Origin: Oceanospirillaceae bacterium
GTDB taxonomy: Bacteria; Pseudomonadota; Gammaproteobacteria; Pseudomonadales; Balneatricaceae
Assembly: GCA_018647765.1 (NCBI GenBank)
Contig: JABGSN010000060.1
Location: 1-49,818 of the forward strand
Reading direction: 5' to 3'
Length of the DNA stretch: 49,818 nucleotides
The translations under genes were made by a program, and so were the position numbers. Positions 16,306 to 25,074 of the stretch are shown here, piece by piece. The number at the start of each line of letters is the position of its first letter. Position 1 is the first letter of the stretch. The notes under the pieces are model-generated. The model made no database searches and was not told the origin of the DNA. It was given only the letters and a program-made list of their open reading frames with translations.

Positions 16306-18252
16306 TTATAACAAGCCCGGTGTCACTACCCTCAAAGACAAGTTGAAAAGTGCGTAGATGGCGACCATAAAGCCTATGGAAACCCACAATATGCGTGTTA
16401 GTTGCTGACGATTTTTAGTGCTGCTGTAAACCACCACAATGGTGGTAAATGCTAACCAAGAGGCTAAGTAAAAACCTGCACTTTGCAACAACAATAGATA
16501 CGCCACAATCACTGCAATACCTGCTCCAAGGTCAGTCCATTCAACTAGACCCTGGCCCGATTTTTCACGTGTCCACATACGCAACACATCAATCAATAAC
16601 ATTACCGCGAACGCTAACATCAGTACCGCAAGCAAGAATGGGAAGTCGTAAGCCTGACTGCCGTCGGCAGACATGACCATGGTCATCACTACGGCAGCCG
16701 CGACCACAGCGCCGATCGCTGCCACGCGAGTACCTGGAGCCGAACGTTTTTGATCGTGAGCAACTAGTCGACGTTGCTTCACCTCAACCCACACGCTATA
16801 ACCGATAGACACCACACACACAAAGATCAACACAAGGTTAATCGAGCCCGTCATAAAGTAAGGCAATGCACCGTCGCCAACATCTGCAATCATCTTACCC
16901 ATGGAGAAGTTGTCTTCGGCAATGGGCCCTAAAATAATACCTAGTACAATAGGCGCTGCACTAAAGCCGTATTTATTCAGCAGGTACATCAAGCTGCCTA
17001 ATACCAGCATAAGTACCACATCAGAATAGCTATTTTGGATACTGTAAGTGCCGAACACGGCCAATATAGTTACCGCCGCCGCCATGTATTGCGATGGCAC
17101 TCGCATCACCCAATAACTACTACTGCGGCTGAGGGCTAAACCAATAATGATCATAAATACCTGAGCTAACAACAAGGATCCTATAAAGGTCCAAGTAACC
17201 TCTGCGTGCACAGTAAATAGATCTGGTCCAGGGAATAAACCATTGATTAACAGTCCACCCAACAATACGGCTGCCGTTGGGCTGCCGGGAATACCTAAAG
17301 TGAGCAGGGGCACTAATGAGGGACCGACCATGGCATTATTAGCCGACTCTGCGGCAATCACTCCATCGGGTTCACCGTTACCAAACTTACTCGCATCGGG
17401 ACTAAATTTTCGTACTTGATCGTAAGCCACAAGACCGGCAATTTGGCCACCAGCGCCTGGAATAATACCAACCACCACACCAGATATGGTGCCTATAGCT
17501 AGGGCTTTCACACGACTTAAGTTATATTTAATGGAGGTCCATAAAGGGCTGCTTTCCATGGCGAATAAGCCACCACTAGAAGTTTGTCGACTGGTCACTA
17601 ACAATTGATATATTTGCGGTACGGCAAATAATCCAATCAAGGCCACAACAATGTGCACGCCCCCAGTAAGATGGTCACTAAATACAAAGCGTGATTCGCC
17701 GAATATAGGGCTGATGCCAATAGTGGAAATCCATAACCCTAAAGCGCCAGAAAACAAGCCTTTAATCACCGATTTAGAACCTAAGGTGCCGATCACTGTG
17801 ACACCGACAATTGCCATCCAAAACATTTCAGACGGGCCAAATTTGAGTGCTAATTGAGCCAAGGGTGGGGTAAAGAAGATCAACACCAGCACCCCAATGA
17901 TGCCGCCCACAAACGAACTGATAAAACAAAAGTGAAGCGCTTGAGTCGCCTTACCTTGTTTAGCCATGGGGTGGCCATCCAATACGGTTGCAATGTTAGC
18001 GGGCGCACCTGGAATATTGACTAAAATACCACTTATAGCGCCACCAGCCACGGTGGCGGTATACACTGCACCCAGCAACACCAAGCCCGTTGCGGCGTCC
18101 ATCTGAAAGGTAAACGGAATCAACAAAGCCACCGCCATGGTGGGGCTCAAACCAGGTAAAGCACCCAAAATCAGACCTGCCGCCGTAGCGAAAAAGAGCA
18201 CCGTAAGGTTGCTAAGGCTGAAAATGGCACCCATGTAATCTAATATTTCCAC
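16306..18252 (-). CDS. TTT-family transporter, fused TctA-TctB membrane protein
   Basis: A 648-residue membrane protein. Residues 1-~495 are TctA, the large permease with about 12 segments. LILGALPGLSPTMAVALLIP and a second repeat GVVVGIIPGAGGQIAGLVAYD are its two signature loops. Residues ~500-648 contain four further hydrophobic segments with the layout of TctB, usually a separate ~150-residue protein. I chose GTG 18252: GGAGAGG lies 9 bases upstream and the protein then begins MEILDY as TctA proteins do; a TTG at 18270 is the alternative. Together with TctC it forms a complete secondary transporter, divergent from the GntR regulator. Confidence 0.92.
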   Translation of the reverse strand: MEILDYMGAIFSLSNLTVLFFATAAGLILGALPGLSPTMAVALLIPFTFQMDAATGLVLLGAVYTATVAGGAISGILVNIPGAPANIATVLDGHPMAKQGKATQALHFCFISSFVGGIIGVLVLIFFTPPLAQLALKFGPSEMFWMAIVGVTVIGTLGSKSVIKGLFSGALGLWISTIGISPIFGESRFVFSDHLTGGVHIVVALIGLFAVPQIYQLLVTSRQTSSGGLFAMESSPLWTSIKYNLSRVKALAIGTISGVVVGIIPGAGGQIAGLVAYDQVRKFSPDASKFGNGEPDGVIAAESANNAMVGPSLVPLLTLGIPGSPTAAVLLGGLLINGLFPGPDLFTVHAEVTWTFIGSLLLAQVFMIIIGLALSRSSSYWVMRVPSQYMAAAVTILAVFGTYSIQNSYSDVVLMLVLGSLMYLLNKYGFSAAPIVLGIILGPIAEDNFSMGKMIADVGDGALPYFMTGSINLVLIFVCVVSIGYSVWVEVKQRRLVAHDQKRSAPGTRVAAIGAVVAAAVVMTMVMSADGSQAYDFPFLLAVLMLAFAVMLLIDVLRMWTREKSGQGLVEWTDLGAGIAVIVAYLLLLQSAGFYLASWLAFTTIVVVYSSTKNRQQLTRILWVSIGFMVAIYALFNLSLRVVTPGLL

Positions 18253-18356
18253 GAACTTTGGCCTCTCCAAAACGTGCTTACCACACGCCTAAAATTGTTC
18301 TAATTTTTATTAATACACCGAACCACAAGTCAGCGCCCAGATACATAGATAATATA

Positions 18357-18372
18357 ACTCATATACATGAGT
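18357..18372. promoter_or_regulatory. Palindrome, candidate operator of the GntR/UTRA regulator
   Basis: ACTCATATACATGAGT is a 16-base near-perfect palindrome (7 of 8 positions match between half-sites) in the 228-base gap between the divergent tctAB and GntR genes, about 105 bases upstream of either start. GntR proteins usually bind such short symmetric sites next to their own gene. The surrounding DNA is A/T-rich. Confidence 0.5.
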
Positions 18373-18480
18373 CAAGCATTTATGTTATTATTTTTTTATC
18401 AAAAGGCTAGAATCTGTTACTATTTAGCCTGTTTAGGCAAACACTAACTTTTAAATAAAACATAGGTTTTCAAACAGTTA

Positions 18481-19215
18481 ATGACTCAATGGTCCACAAA
18501 AAACACTCCCGGAACGCCGTTATACAAGGCCGTAGAAAATTTCTTGCAAGATCAAATTGCAGCTGGCCAATTGGCACCTGGTGATTTAATTCCATCCGAA
18601 CCTCAGCTCGCAGAAAGCCTTTCCGTGAGCACAGGGACTGTCAAAAAAGCCATTGAAAACCTAGTTCATCAAAACCTTTTATACCGCCACCAAGGCAAAG
18701 GCACTTATGTGTCGCGCATCGATTTTAACAACAGCTTATTTCGCTTTTTCTCATACGGTACTCATTCGGGAAATCCGGTACGTATTAAAAAACAAACTCC
18801 CGTTCGGGAATTGCGTAAAGGCAGTGACAAAATTTGCCAGCGTCTGAAAGTAGACGCTAATACCGATATGGTCTATATCGAACGCGTGGGTTATCGTGAC
18901 GACAAAGCTGTGCTGGTGGAAAAGTGTTGGTGGGTTGCCGATTTAGTACGCGGGCTAGAGCATGAAGAAGTACACATTCCCGACTTACTTTATGCGGTGG
19001 TGGTTGATCAATTCAACTTGCCAATTATTCGTTCCGAAGAGTCTCTTACGGCAGAAATAGCCGACCAAGCCACAGCGTCTCGCCTAGGGATCAAGGTCGG
19101 TGACCCTTTGGTGGTATTGCACCGCCTCACTTACAGCAAAAACAACCAACCGGTTGAATTTCGTATTACCAGAGGCCGAGCCGATAGCTTTAGCTACCGC
19201 ACCGAAATCCGTTAA
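18481..19215 (+). CDS. GntR-family transcriptional regulator with UTRA ligand domain (HutC subfamily)
   Basis: A 244-residue regulator. An N-terminal winged helix (about 12-75; PLYKAVENFLQDQIAAGQL, LIPSEPQLAESLSVSTGTVK, HQGKGTYVS) is followed by a UTRA effector domain (about 90-240; IERVGYRDDKAVLVEKCWW, GDPLVVLHRLTY). UTRA regulators sense small metabolites, and many repress catabolic genes. It is transcribed away from the tctAB-tctC-dehydrogenase-ligase genes and is the obvious candidate controller, as SauR is beside sauSTU. SauR need not be homologous. Confidence 0.9.
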   Translation: MTQWSTKNTPGTPLYKAVENFLQDQIAAGQLAPGDLIPSEPQLAESLSVSTGTVKKAIENLVHQNLLYRHQGKGTYVSRIDFNNSLFRFFSYGTHSGNPVRIKKQTPVRELRKGSDKICQRLKVDANTDMVYIERVGYRDDKAVLVEKCWWVADLVRGLEHEEVHIPDLLYAVVVDQFNLPIIRSEESLTAEIADQATASRLGIKVGDPLVVLHRLTYSKNNQPVEFRITRGRADSFSYRTEIR

Positions 19216-19224
19216 GTCACACGA

Positions 19225-19689
19225 TTAGCCATCTATAGGCACCGCTGTGGTTTGTTTTATGGCCCTTAAACTAAAGTTCGACTTCACCTGTGACACACTG
19301 GGCAGGGTGAATATTTTTCCCGTTAGAAATCGATCATACGATGCCATATTGGGCATCAATACACGCAACATATAGTCGGCGTCGCCAGTGACCGCATAAA
19401 ACTGCAACACTTGTGGGTAAGAACCCACAGCATCTTCAAACGCCTGCGTAGCCTGACCACTGTGCCGAGTTAAGCTCACCATCAAAAATACACATAATTG
19501 GTAACCCACCGCTTCCGGCTGTACTTGGCTGTAGGTGCCTTGCAATACGCCGTTTTCGGTTAACGCTTTAACTCTCCGCCAACAGGCCGCAGCCGACAAA
19601 CCGACCGCTTCGGCCAACGCCTGATTGGCCATCCGCCCGTCGTTTTGGAGCAGCACTAATAGTTGCCGATCAAACTTATCTAATTCCAT
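19225..19689 (-). CDS. Lrp/AsnC-family transcriptional regulator
   Basis: A 154-residue feast/famine regulator. The DNA-binding half reads LDKFDRQLLVLLQNDGRMANQALAEAVGLSAAACWRRVKALTENGV, and the RAM ligand domain contains FYAVTGDADYMLRVL, where Lrp proteins bind amino acids. It is divergent from the indolepyruvate ferredoxin oxidoreductase with a 152-base gap, so it probably controls that gene in response to an amino acid. Its stop lies 9 bases from the end of the convergent GntR gene. Confidence 0.93.
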   Translation of the reverse strand: MELDKFDRQLLVLLQNDGRMANQALAEAVGLSAAACWRRVKALTENGVLQGTYSQVQPEAVGYQLCVFLMVSLTRHSGQATQAFEDAVGSYPQVLQFYAVTGDADYMLRVLMPNMASYDRFLTGKIFTLPSVSQVKSNFSLRAIKQTTAVPIDG

Positions 19690-19698
19690 AAAATCTCC

Positions 19699-19712
19699 AA
19701 ATATCGATATTT
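19699..19712. promoter_or_regulatory. Perfect 14-bp palindrome upstream of the Lrp gene
   Basis: AAATATCGATATTT is perfectly symmetric and lies 9 bases upstream of the Lrp-family start codon. Lrp/AsnC proteins bind A/T-rich palindromes and usually autoregulate, so this is a candidate operator for the divergent lrp/ior pair. It could also simply be A/T-rich promoter sequence. Confidence 0.4.
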
Positions 19713-19841
19713 TTTTTCATAATATACCAACTTAATGAAACAACCTTCCGTATTATCTAATATTCAAGGCATTAACGAAAGCACCTTTCGCGACTTAGTG
19801 GTTACAATAAAAGTTATTAACACATCATCATTGACCACCTT

Positions 19842-22800
19842 ATGACACCGACTAACATTGCTTACAGCCTCACCGATCGCTACCTAAAACCAACCGGGCG
19901 GGTGTTTTTGACCGGCACTCAAACACTGGTTAAGTTGCCGTTGATGCAACGCCAAATGGACCAGCGAGATGGTATTAACAGTGCCGGTTTCATCAGTGGT
20001 TATCGCGGCTCGCCGTTAGGTGGTTATGACCAAGCCCTTTGGCAGGCTAAAGACGTGCTTCAATCTGCACAGATCGACTTTCAGGCCGCCATTAATGAGG
20101 ATTTGGCCGCCACCATGATCCTCGGCACGCAACAAGTTGAAGTGGATGACGACAAAAGCGTCGACGGTGTGTTTGGCCTTTGGTATGGCAAAGGCCCAGG
20201 CGTAGACCGCGCAGGTGATGCCATTAAACATGGCGCTACCTACGGCAGTTCACCCAAAGGCGGTGTATTAGTTATTGCCGGTGACGACCATGGCTGTGTG
20301 TCTTCTAGCATGCCCCATCAATCGGACGTGACCTTTATGGCATGGTTCATGCCCACCATCAACCCAGCGACTCTGCAGGAATATTTAGAGTTTGGTTTGT
20401 GGGGCATTGCCTTGTCTCGGTACGCCGGTGTATGGACAGGTTTCAAAGCCATTTCTGAAACCGTAGAAAGCGCAGCTTCAGTGGAATTACCTGAGCTACC
20501 CGTGTTTAACCAACCCACAGATTACACCCCGCCCGCCGGCGGCTTACATTACCGCTGGCCCGACTTGCCGGGGCCACAGTTAGAAACCCGCATTGAGCAT
20601 AAGTTAGCAGCAGTGGCTGCTTTTGCTAGAGCCAACCCCATCGACAAACGTATTTATAACCTCAAAGACGCTCGTTTTGGTATTGTCACCACCGGCAAAG
20701 CCTATTTAGATTTGTTAGAGGCGCTGCGTTTGCTCAACATTAATGAAGCCAAAGCCAAACAATTGGGCATTGATATCTACAAGGTGGGTATGGTCTGGCC
20801 ATTAGAACGCCAAGGTACCATGGCCTTTGTGCACAACAAACAAGAAGTGTTGGTGGTAGAAGAAAAACGCGGCATTATTGAAAGCCAGATCAAAGAACAC
20901 ATGGCCGAGCCAGACTACCCTGGCCGAGTGCTCATCACCGGCAAGCAAGATGAAAGTGGCGCCCCTCTCATCCCCTATGTGGGTGAACTGACACCTTTAA
21001 TGCTGGCACAATTTATTGCCCAGCGACTCAACCGTTTATGGGGCAACTCGGCTGCTGACGGCCTAGATTTTGCACCTCTATTACAGCAGTTAAGTGGTCA
21101 ATGCAGCTTTGCTAAAGACCCAGGTGGCGTACGCCGTATGCCTTACTTTTGTTCTGGCTGCCCACATAACTCATCCACCAAGGTACCCGAAGGCAGCCGC
21201 GCACAAGCCGGTATAGGCTGTCATTTCATGGCCTCTTGGATGGGTCGAAATACCGAATCACTAATGCAAATGGGTGGTGAAGGGGTCAACTGGATCGCTA
21301 AGTCTCGTTATGTTGACCGTGCTCACGTATTTCAAAACCTCGGCGAAGGCACCTATTTTCACTCTGGGTCGTTGGCGATACGCCAAGCTATCTCTGCCGG
21401 CACTAACATCACCTATAAAATTCTCTATAACGATGCCGTCGCCATGACCGGTGGGCAGCCCGTAGACGGCGTAATAAGTGTCAGTGCTATTGCCCAACAG
21501 ATGCGTGCAGAAGGTGTGCAGCGCATTGCATTAGTCACCGACAACACCGACGCCTACAAAGACCTTTCGGCCTTTCCAAAAGGCATAAGCCTACACCACC
21601 GCGACGAAATGGACCCGCTACAACGAGAATTGCGTGAAGTGGATGGTGTTAGCGTGCTGATTTATGAACAGACCTGTGCCGCCGAAAAACGCCGCCGACG
21701 TAAGCGTGGCCTCATGGTCGAGCCAACACGGCGCGTCATTATCAACCCTCAGGTGTGCGAAGGCTGTGGCGACTGTTCCACACAATCCAACTGCTTATCG
21801 ATCACTCCTAAAGCAACCAGCCTTGGTAGTAAACGCCAAATAGAGCAATCTAGCTGTAATAAAGATTACTCCTGTGTGGGCGGCTTCTGTCCCAGCTTCG
21901 TCAGCGTTGTCGGTGGCCAGTTGCGTCGTGGCCAAGGGGTGGTTACCAATGACCAGTGGCGTGCGCAAGTCGCGGCCTTACCCACTGCAAAATTAGCCAG
22001 TTTGGAGCAAGTCTATAACCTGCTGATTGTGGGTGTAGGGGGTACTGGTGTAGTGACTATTGGCGCCATTGTCACCATGGCGGCCCACATCGAAAACAAA
22101 GGCGCTAGCGTTTTGGACTTTATGGGTTTTGCGCAAAAAGGTGGCAGTGTATTGAGCTACTTACGTTTAGCCAAAAAACCCAGTCACATTCATCAAGTTA
22201 GAATTGACGCAGGCCAGACCGACGCCCTGATTGCCGGTGATTTGATTGTTGCTAGTGCCGAAAAAACACTGACCACACTGAGACCTAATCACACCCGTGC
22301 AGTGCTGAACACAGCCCCCATGGTAACGGCCGACGAAGTGCTATACCGTGACGCAGACCCTAAATCCCAACAACGCCAACAGCTACTAGCCGACACGCTA
22401 GGAGCCGGCAACCTCGATAGCTTAGACGCCAACCAATTGGCCCTTAACCTATTAGGTGATACTGTATTTTCCAACATGCTCATGTTAGGTATGGCGTGGC
22501 AAAAAGGTTTAGTGCCAGTCTCGCTAGAGGCTTTATTACAGGCGATCAATCTTAATGGTGTGGCCATAGAGAAAAACCTCGAAGCGTTTAATTGGGGCCG
22601 GTTGGCGGGCCACGATATGGCACAGGTGACTGCCTACTTTGAACCCAAAACCAGCCCCAAAATCAGCTTAGAAGATTGCATAGAAGACTACTCAAAACAG
22701 CTTACAGACTATCAAAACCAAGCCTATGCCGACGCCTACTTAGAGCAAGTCAAACGCATTCAACAAGCCGAACTCAACGTGTCCGTGGCCCAACTACCTC

Positions 22801-23291
22801 TCACCCAAGCCGTGGCCACTCAGCTGTTCCGCCTCATGGCCTATAAAGACGAATACGAAGTTGCGCGGTTATATTCTAACGGTGACTTTGCACAACAAGT
22901 GAACGATACCTTTACCGGTGACTATAAGCTTCAATTCCACTTAGCACCGCCCGTGTTGGCGTTCAGAAAAGACATCCAAGGCCGACCCAAAAAAATCACC
23001 TTTGGCTCCTGGATGCTGCCCGTATTTAAGCAATTAGCCAAGTTCAAGTTTTTGCGTGCCTCACCATGGGACCTATTTGGATATCATCCAGATCGCAAGC
23101 TAGAACGACGTTTGCTGCAGGGTTATCAACAAACGTTGCCAGCCATCGCAGCCGAGTTAACCAGCGCAAATTACCCTGCTGCTATCAAATGGGCCAAAGC
23201 GCCAGATCAAATCCGAGGCTACGGCCCCGTGAAAGCCTCGGCAGCGCAGGGCGCTACCAAAAAGGGGCGGTCACTATTTCTCTCAAACTGA
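19842..23291 (+). CDS. Indolepyruvate ferredoxin oxidoreductase, fused alpha-beta form
   Basis: A 1149-residue fused IorA/IorB-type enzyme. It oxidatively decarboxylates aryl (and related) 2-oxo acids, made by transamination of aromatic or branched amino acids, to acyl-CoA with ferredoxin as acceptor. The N-terminal part contains ISGYRGSPLGGYD. The TPP-binding region lies around FCSGCPHNSSTKVPEG and GIGCHFMASWMGR (about 435-465) and VAMTGGQPVDG. A ferredoxin-like cluster motif follows (CEGCGDCSTQSNCLSI, about 640-655). The C-terminal gamma/beta part begins NLLIVGVGGTGVVTIG. It stands alone, controlled probably by the divergent Lrp gene. The protein needs no outside subunit. Confidence 0.93.
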   Translation: MTPTNIAYSLTDRYLKPTGRVFLTGTQTLVKLPLMQRQMDQRDGINSAGFISGYRGSPLGGYDQALWQAKDVLQSAQIDFQAAINEDLAATMILGTQQVEVDDDKSVDGVFGLWYGKGPGVDRAGDAIKHGATYGSSPKGGVLVIAGDDHGCVSSSMPHQSDVTFMAWFMPTINPATLQEYLEFGLWGIALSRYAGVWTGFKAISETVESAASVELPELPVFNQPTDYTPPAGGLHYRWPDLPGPQLETRIEHKLAAVAAFARANPIDKRIYNLKDARFGIVTTGKAYLDLLEALRLLNINEAKAKQLGIDIYKVGMVWPLERQGTMAFVHNKQEVLVVEEKRGIIESQIKEHMAEPDYPGRVLITGKQDESGAPLIPYVGELTPLMLAQFIAQRLNRLWGNSAADGLDFAPLLQQLSGQCSFAKDPGGVRRMPYFCSGCPHNSSTKVPEGSRAQAGIGCHFMASWMGRNTESLMQMGGEGVNWIAKSRYVDRAHVFQNLGEGTYFHSGSLAIRQAISAGTNITYKILYNDAVAMTGGQPVDGVISVSAIAQQMRAEGVQRIALVTDNTDAYKDLSAFPKGISLHHRDEMDPLQRELREVDGVSVLIYEQTCAAEKRRRRKRGLMVEPTRRVIINPQVCEGCGDCSTQSNCLSITPKATSLGSKRQIEQSSCNKDYSCVGGFCPSFVSVVGGQLRRGQGVVTNDQWRAQVAALPTAKLASLEQVYNLLIVGVGGTGVVTIGAIVTMAAHIENKGASVLDFMGFAQKGGSVLSYLRLAKKPSHIHQVRIDAGQTDALIAGDLIVASAEKTLTTLRPNHTRAVLNTAPMVTADEVLYRDADPKSQQRQQLLADTLGAGNLDSLDANQLALNLLGDTVFSNMLMLGMAWQKGLVPVSLEALLQAINLNGVAIEKNLEAFNWGRLAGHDMAQVTAYFEPKTSPKISLEDCIEDYSKQLTDYQNQAYADAYLEQVKRIQQAELNVSVAQLPLTQAVATQLFRLMAYKDEYEVARLYSNGDFAQQVNDTFTGDYKLQFHLAPPVLAFRKDIQGRPKKITFGSWMLPVFKQLAKFKFLRASPWDLFGYHPDRKLERRLLQGYQQTLPAIAAELTSANYPAAIKWAKAPDQIRGYGPVKASAAQGATKKGRSLFLSN

Positions 23292-23297
23292 AAATAA

Positions 23298-23316
23298 GGT
23301 AGTCTCGATGACTACC
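23298..23316 (+). other. Small hairpin after the oxidoreductase gene
   Basis: GGTAGTC and GACTACC form a perfect 7-base stem around TCGAT, 7 bases after the stop codon. There is no T-tract, so it is at best a weak terminator or an mRNA end stabiliser before the cupin gene. Confidence 0.4.
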
Positions 23317-23347
23317 TAGGTTACTCAGTTCGATAGGGGTTTTGACT

Positions 23348-23941
23348 ATGCCACACAGTTTTAAAATCAACCGTCACTGGCAGCAGTTTATTGAATTGGC
23401 CTGCACTCGATTCTCTGCCAGCGGCACTAACATTGGTATGGACGTTGCTCCGCTGTTACGTCCCCTTGCCCACAGTAAAGTTAGCTGGAATCAAACACCC
23501 AATACACTGCCATTGAGCAACAGCCTTAATACCATGACCGACGCGAACCTAAGTAGGTCGATGGCAGCTATTGTGCCATGGTTAACGTGGGTGGAACGTG
23601 GGGTGTTCAACAACAGTCAAGACATTAACCGTGCGTATATAGAGTTGGTGGGACCGCAAGGTGTATTGACACATGACCGATTTCGCTTTGGTATTTATTG
23701 GCAGCAAGCCCACACATTTTACCCAAAACACCGCCACAACGCCCTTGAGCTTTACCATATTGTGAGTGGTACGGCACTTTGGCAAGCTGGCAACCAGCCC
23801 TTTGAAGCGCGACCACCGGGGGCGAGTTTTGAACACTTAGACCGCATCGACCACGCCACTCAAACCAAAGACGAAGGCCTATTAGCGCTGTGGGCTTGGC
23901 GTGGCGATTTGAGTTTTGACAACTATTCTATGGATGCTTAA
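23348..23941 (+). CDS. DMSP lyase family cupin (DddL/DddQ-like)
   Basis: A 197-residue protein with an N-terminal helical part (1-~95) and a C-terminal cupin. The motif FYPKHRHNALELYHIVSGTA holds the metal ligands H128, H130 and E134 plus tyrosines Y125 and Y136; H169 in RIDHATQT is the fourth ligand. LWAWRGDL closes the domain. This Y-x-x-H-x-H-x-x-x-E-x-Y pattern with the late histidine is that of the DMSP lyases DddL/DddQ, which cleave dimethylsulfoniopropionate to dimethyl sulfide and acrylate. Some family members act on other substrates, so activity is inferred. ATG 23348 follows AGGGG; TTG 23342 is rejected for spacing. No acrylate-use genes adjoin it. It overlaps the convergent gtsD-like stop. 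Confidence 0.77.
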   Translation: MPHSFKINRHWQQFIELACTRFSASGTNIGMDVAPLLRPLAHSKVSWNQTPNTLPLSNSLNTMTDANLSRSMAAIVPWLTWVERGVFNNSQDINRAYIELVGPQGVLTHDRFRFGIYWQQAHTFYPKHRHNALELYHIVSGTALWQAGNQPFEARPPGASFEHLDRIDHATQTKDEGLLALWAWRGDLSFDNYSMDA

Positions 23942-25041
23942 GCGTCCAAGCGTACCCCACTAAAGGTATCAAACAACACGGCTTTGCTGGTGTCTACTTG
24001 CAGGCAGATACTGCCCTTTGTTTGTGCCTCTACACCTGCTTCCGGGCTGAGCCGGGCTTGTACTTCCACGCCATTCCACTGGCCAAAAGCAATGGTGTCT
24101 GGCCCCATAGGCTCAATCACATCAATCTGCATAGGTATGCTATGCACCAAGGCCCCCATTACGTGAGGTTTAGGCTCGGTCATCATCTCGGGTCGAATAC
24201 CAAGAATAACCGTCTCTAAACCGGCTTGCCTGACGATCTCGCCATGGGCAACCTGAAGTTCAAATTTCTCACCTTGACTTTCAATCACGAGTTTGTCATC
24301 CAGCACGACACACTCAATGAAATTCATCGGTGGCGATCCCATAAAATCAGCCACAAAACGATTGGCTGGATTATTGTAAATTTCATAAGGAGTACCAAAT
24401 TGTTGCACTTGCCCGTCCTTCATCACGGCAATACGGTCTGCCAAGGTCATAGCCTCTACTTGATCGTGGGTCACATAAACAATAGTGGTACCCAAGCGTT
24501 TATGCAGCTTCTTAATTTCTGTACGCATTTCCACCCGTAACTTAGCATCTAAGTTAGACAGGGGTTCGTCAAACAAAAACACCCTTGGGTTGCGCGCTAA
24601 AGCCCTGCCCATAGCAACACGTTGGCGCTGCCCGCCTGAAAGCGCACTCGGTTTGCGGTCTAACAAATGTTCAATTTGTAATAGCTGTGACACATCGGCT
24701 ACGGTTTTCTCTATTTCAGCTTTGGGAACCTTGCGCATTTCGAGGCCAAAGCTGATGTTGCGCGACACGCTCATGGTGGGATAGAGCGCATAGGACTGGA
24801 ACACCATCGCGATGTCACGTTCCTTGGGGCTTAAGTCTGTGACATTGACACCATCAATAAGAATGTCACCACTGCTCACATCCTCTAACCCAGCAATGCT
24901 GTTCATGAGGGTAGATTTACCACAACCAGAGGGCCCCACTAAGATGAGAAACTCACCATCTTTTATGTCTAGATCAATGCCTTTTAGTACTTGAGTATCA
25001 CCAAAAAATTTAGTGAGTTGTTGTATTTGTATAGAACCCAT
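23938..25041 (-). CDS. Sugar ABC transporter ATP-binding protein (GtsD/UgpC-MalK type)
   Basis: A 367-residue ATPase of the CUT1 sugar-transporter class. Walker A is GPSGCGKST, the Q-loop region is MVFQSYALYPTMSV, the signature is LSGGQRQRVAMGRALARNP, Walker B is VFLFDEPLSNLDAKLR, and the H-loop follows in VTHDQVEAMTL. Residues ~240-367 form the TOBE/OB regulatory extension of MalK-like proteins. It is the last gene of the gtsABCD-like operon, 33 bases after the second permease. It would power glucose/mannose-type uptake. Confidence 0.92.
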   Translation of the reverse strand: MGSIQIQQLTKFFGDTQVLKGIDLDIKDGEFLILVGPSGCGKSTLMNSIAGLEDVSSGDILIDGVNVTDLSPKERDIAMVFQSYALYPTMSVSRNISFGLEMRKVPKAEIEKTVADVSQLLQIEHLLDRKPSALSGGQRQRVAMGRALARNPRVFLFDEPLSNLDAKLRVEMRTEIKKLHKRLGTTIVYVTHDQVEAMTLADRIAVMKDGQVQQFGTPYEIYNNPANRFVADFMGSPPMNFIECVVLDDKLVIESQGEKFELQVAHGEIVRQAGLETVILGIRPEMMTEPKPHVMGALVHSIPMQIDVIEPMGPDTIAFGQWNGVEVQARLSPEAGVEAQTKGSICLQVDTSKAVLFDTFSGVRLDA

Positions 25042-25074
25042 AGCGGTTTCTTTTCCTTTGTCTTAATCTTTTTA

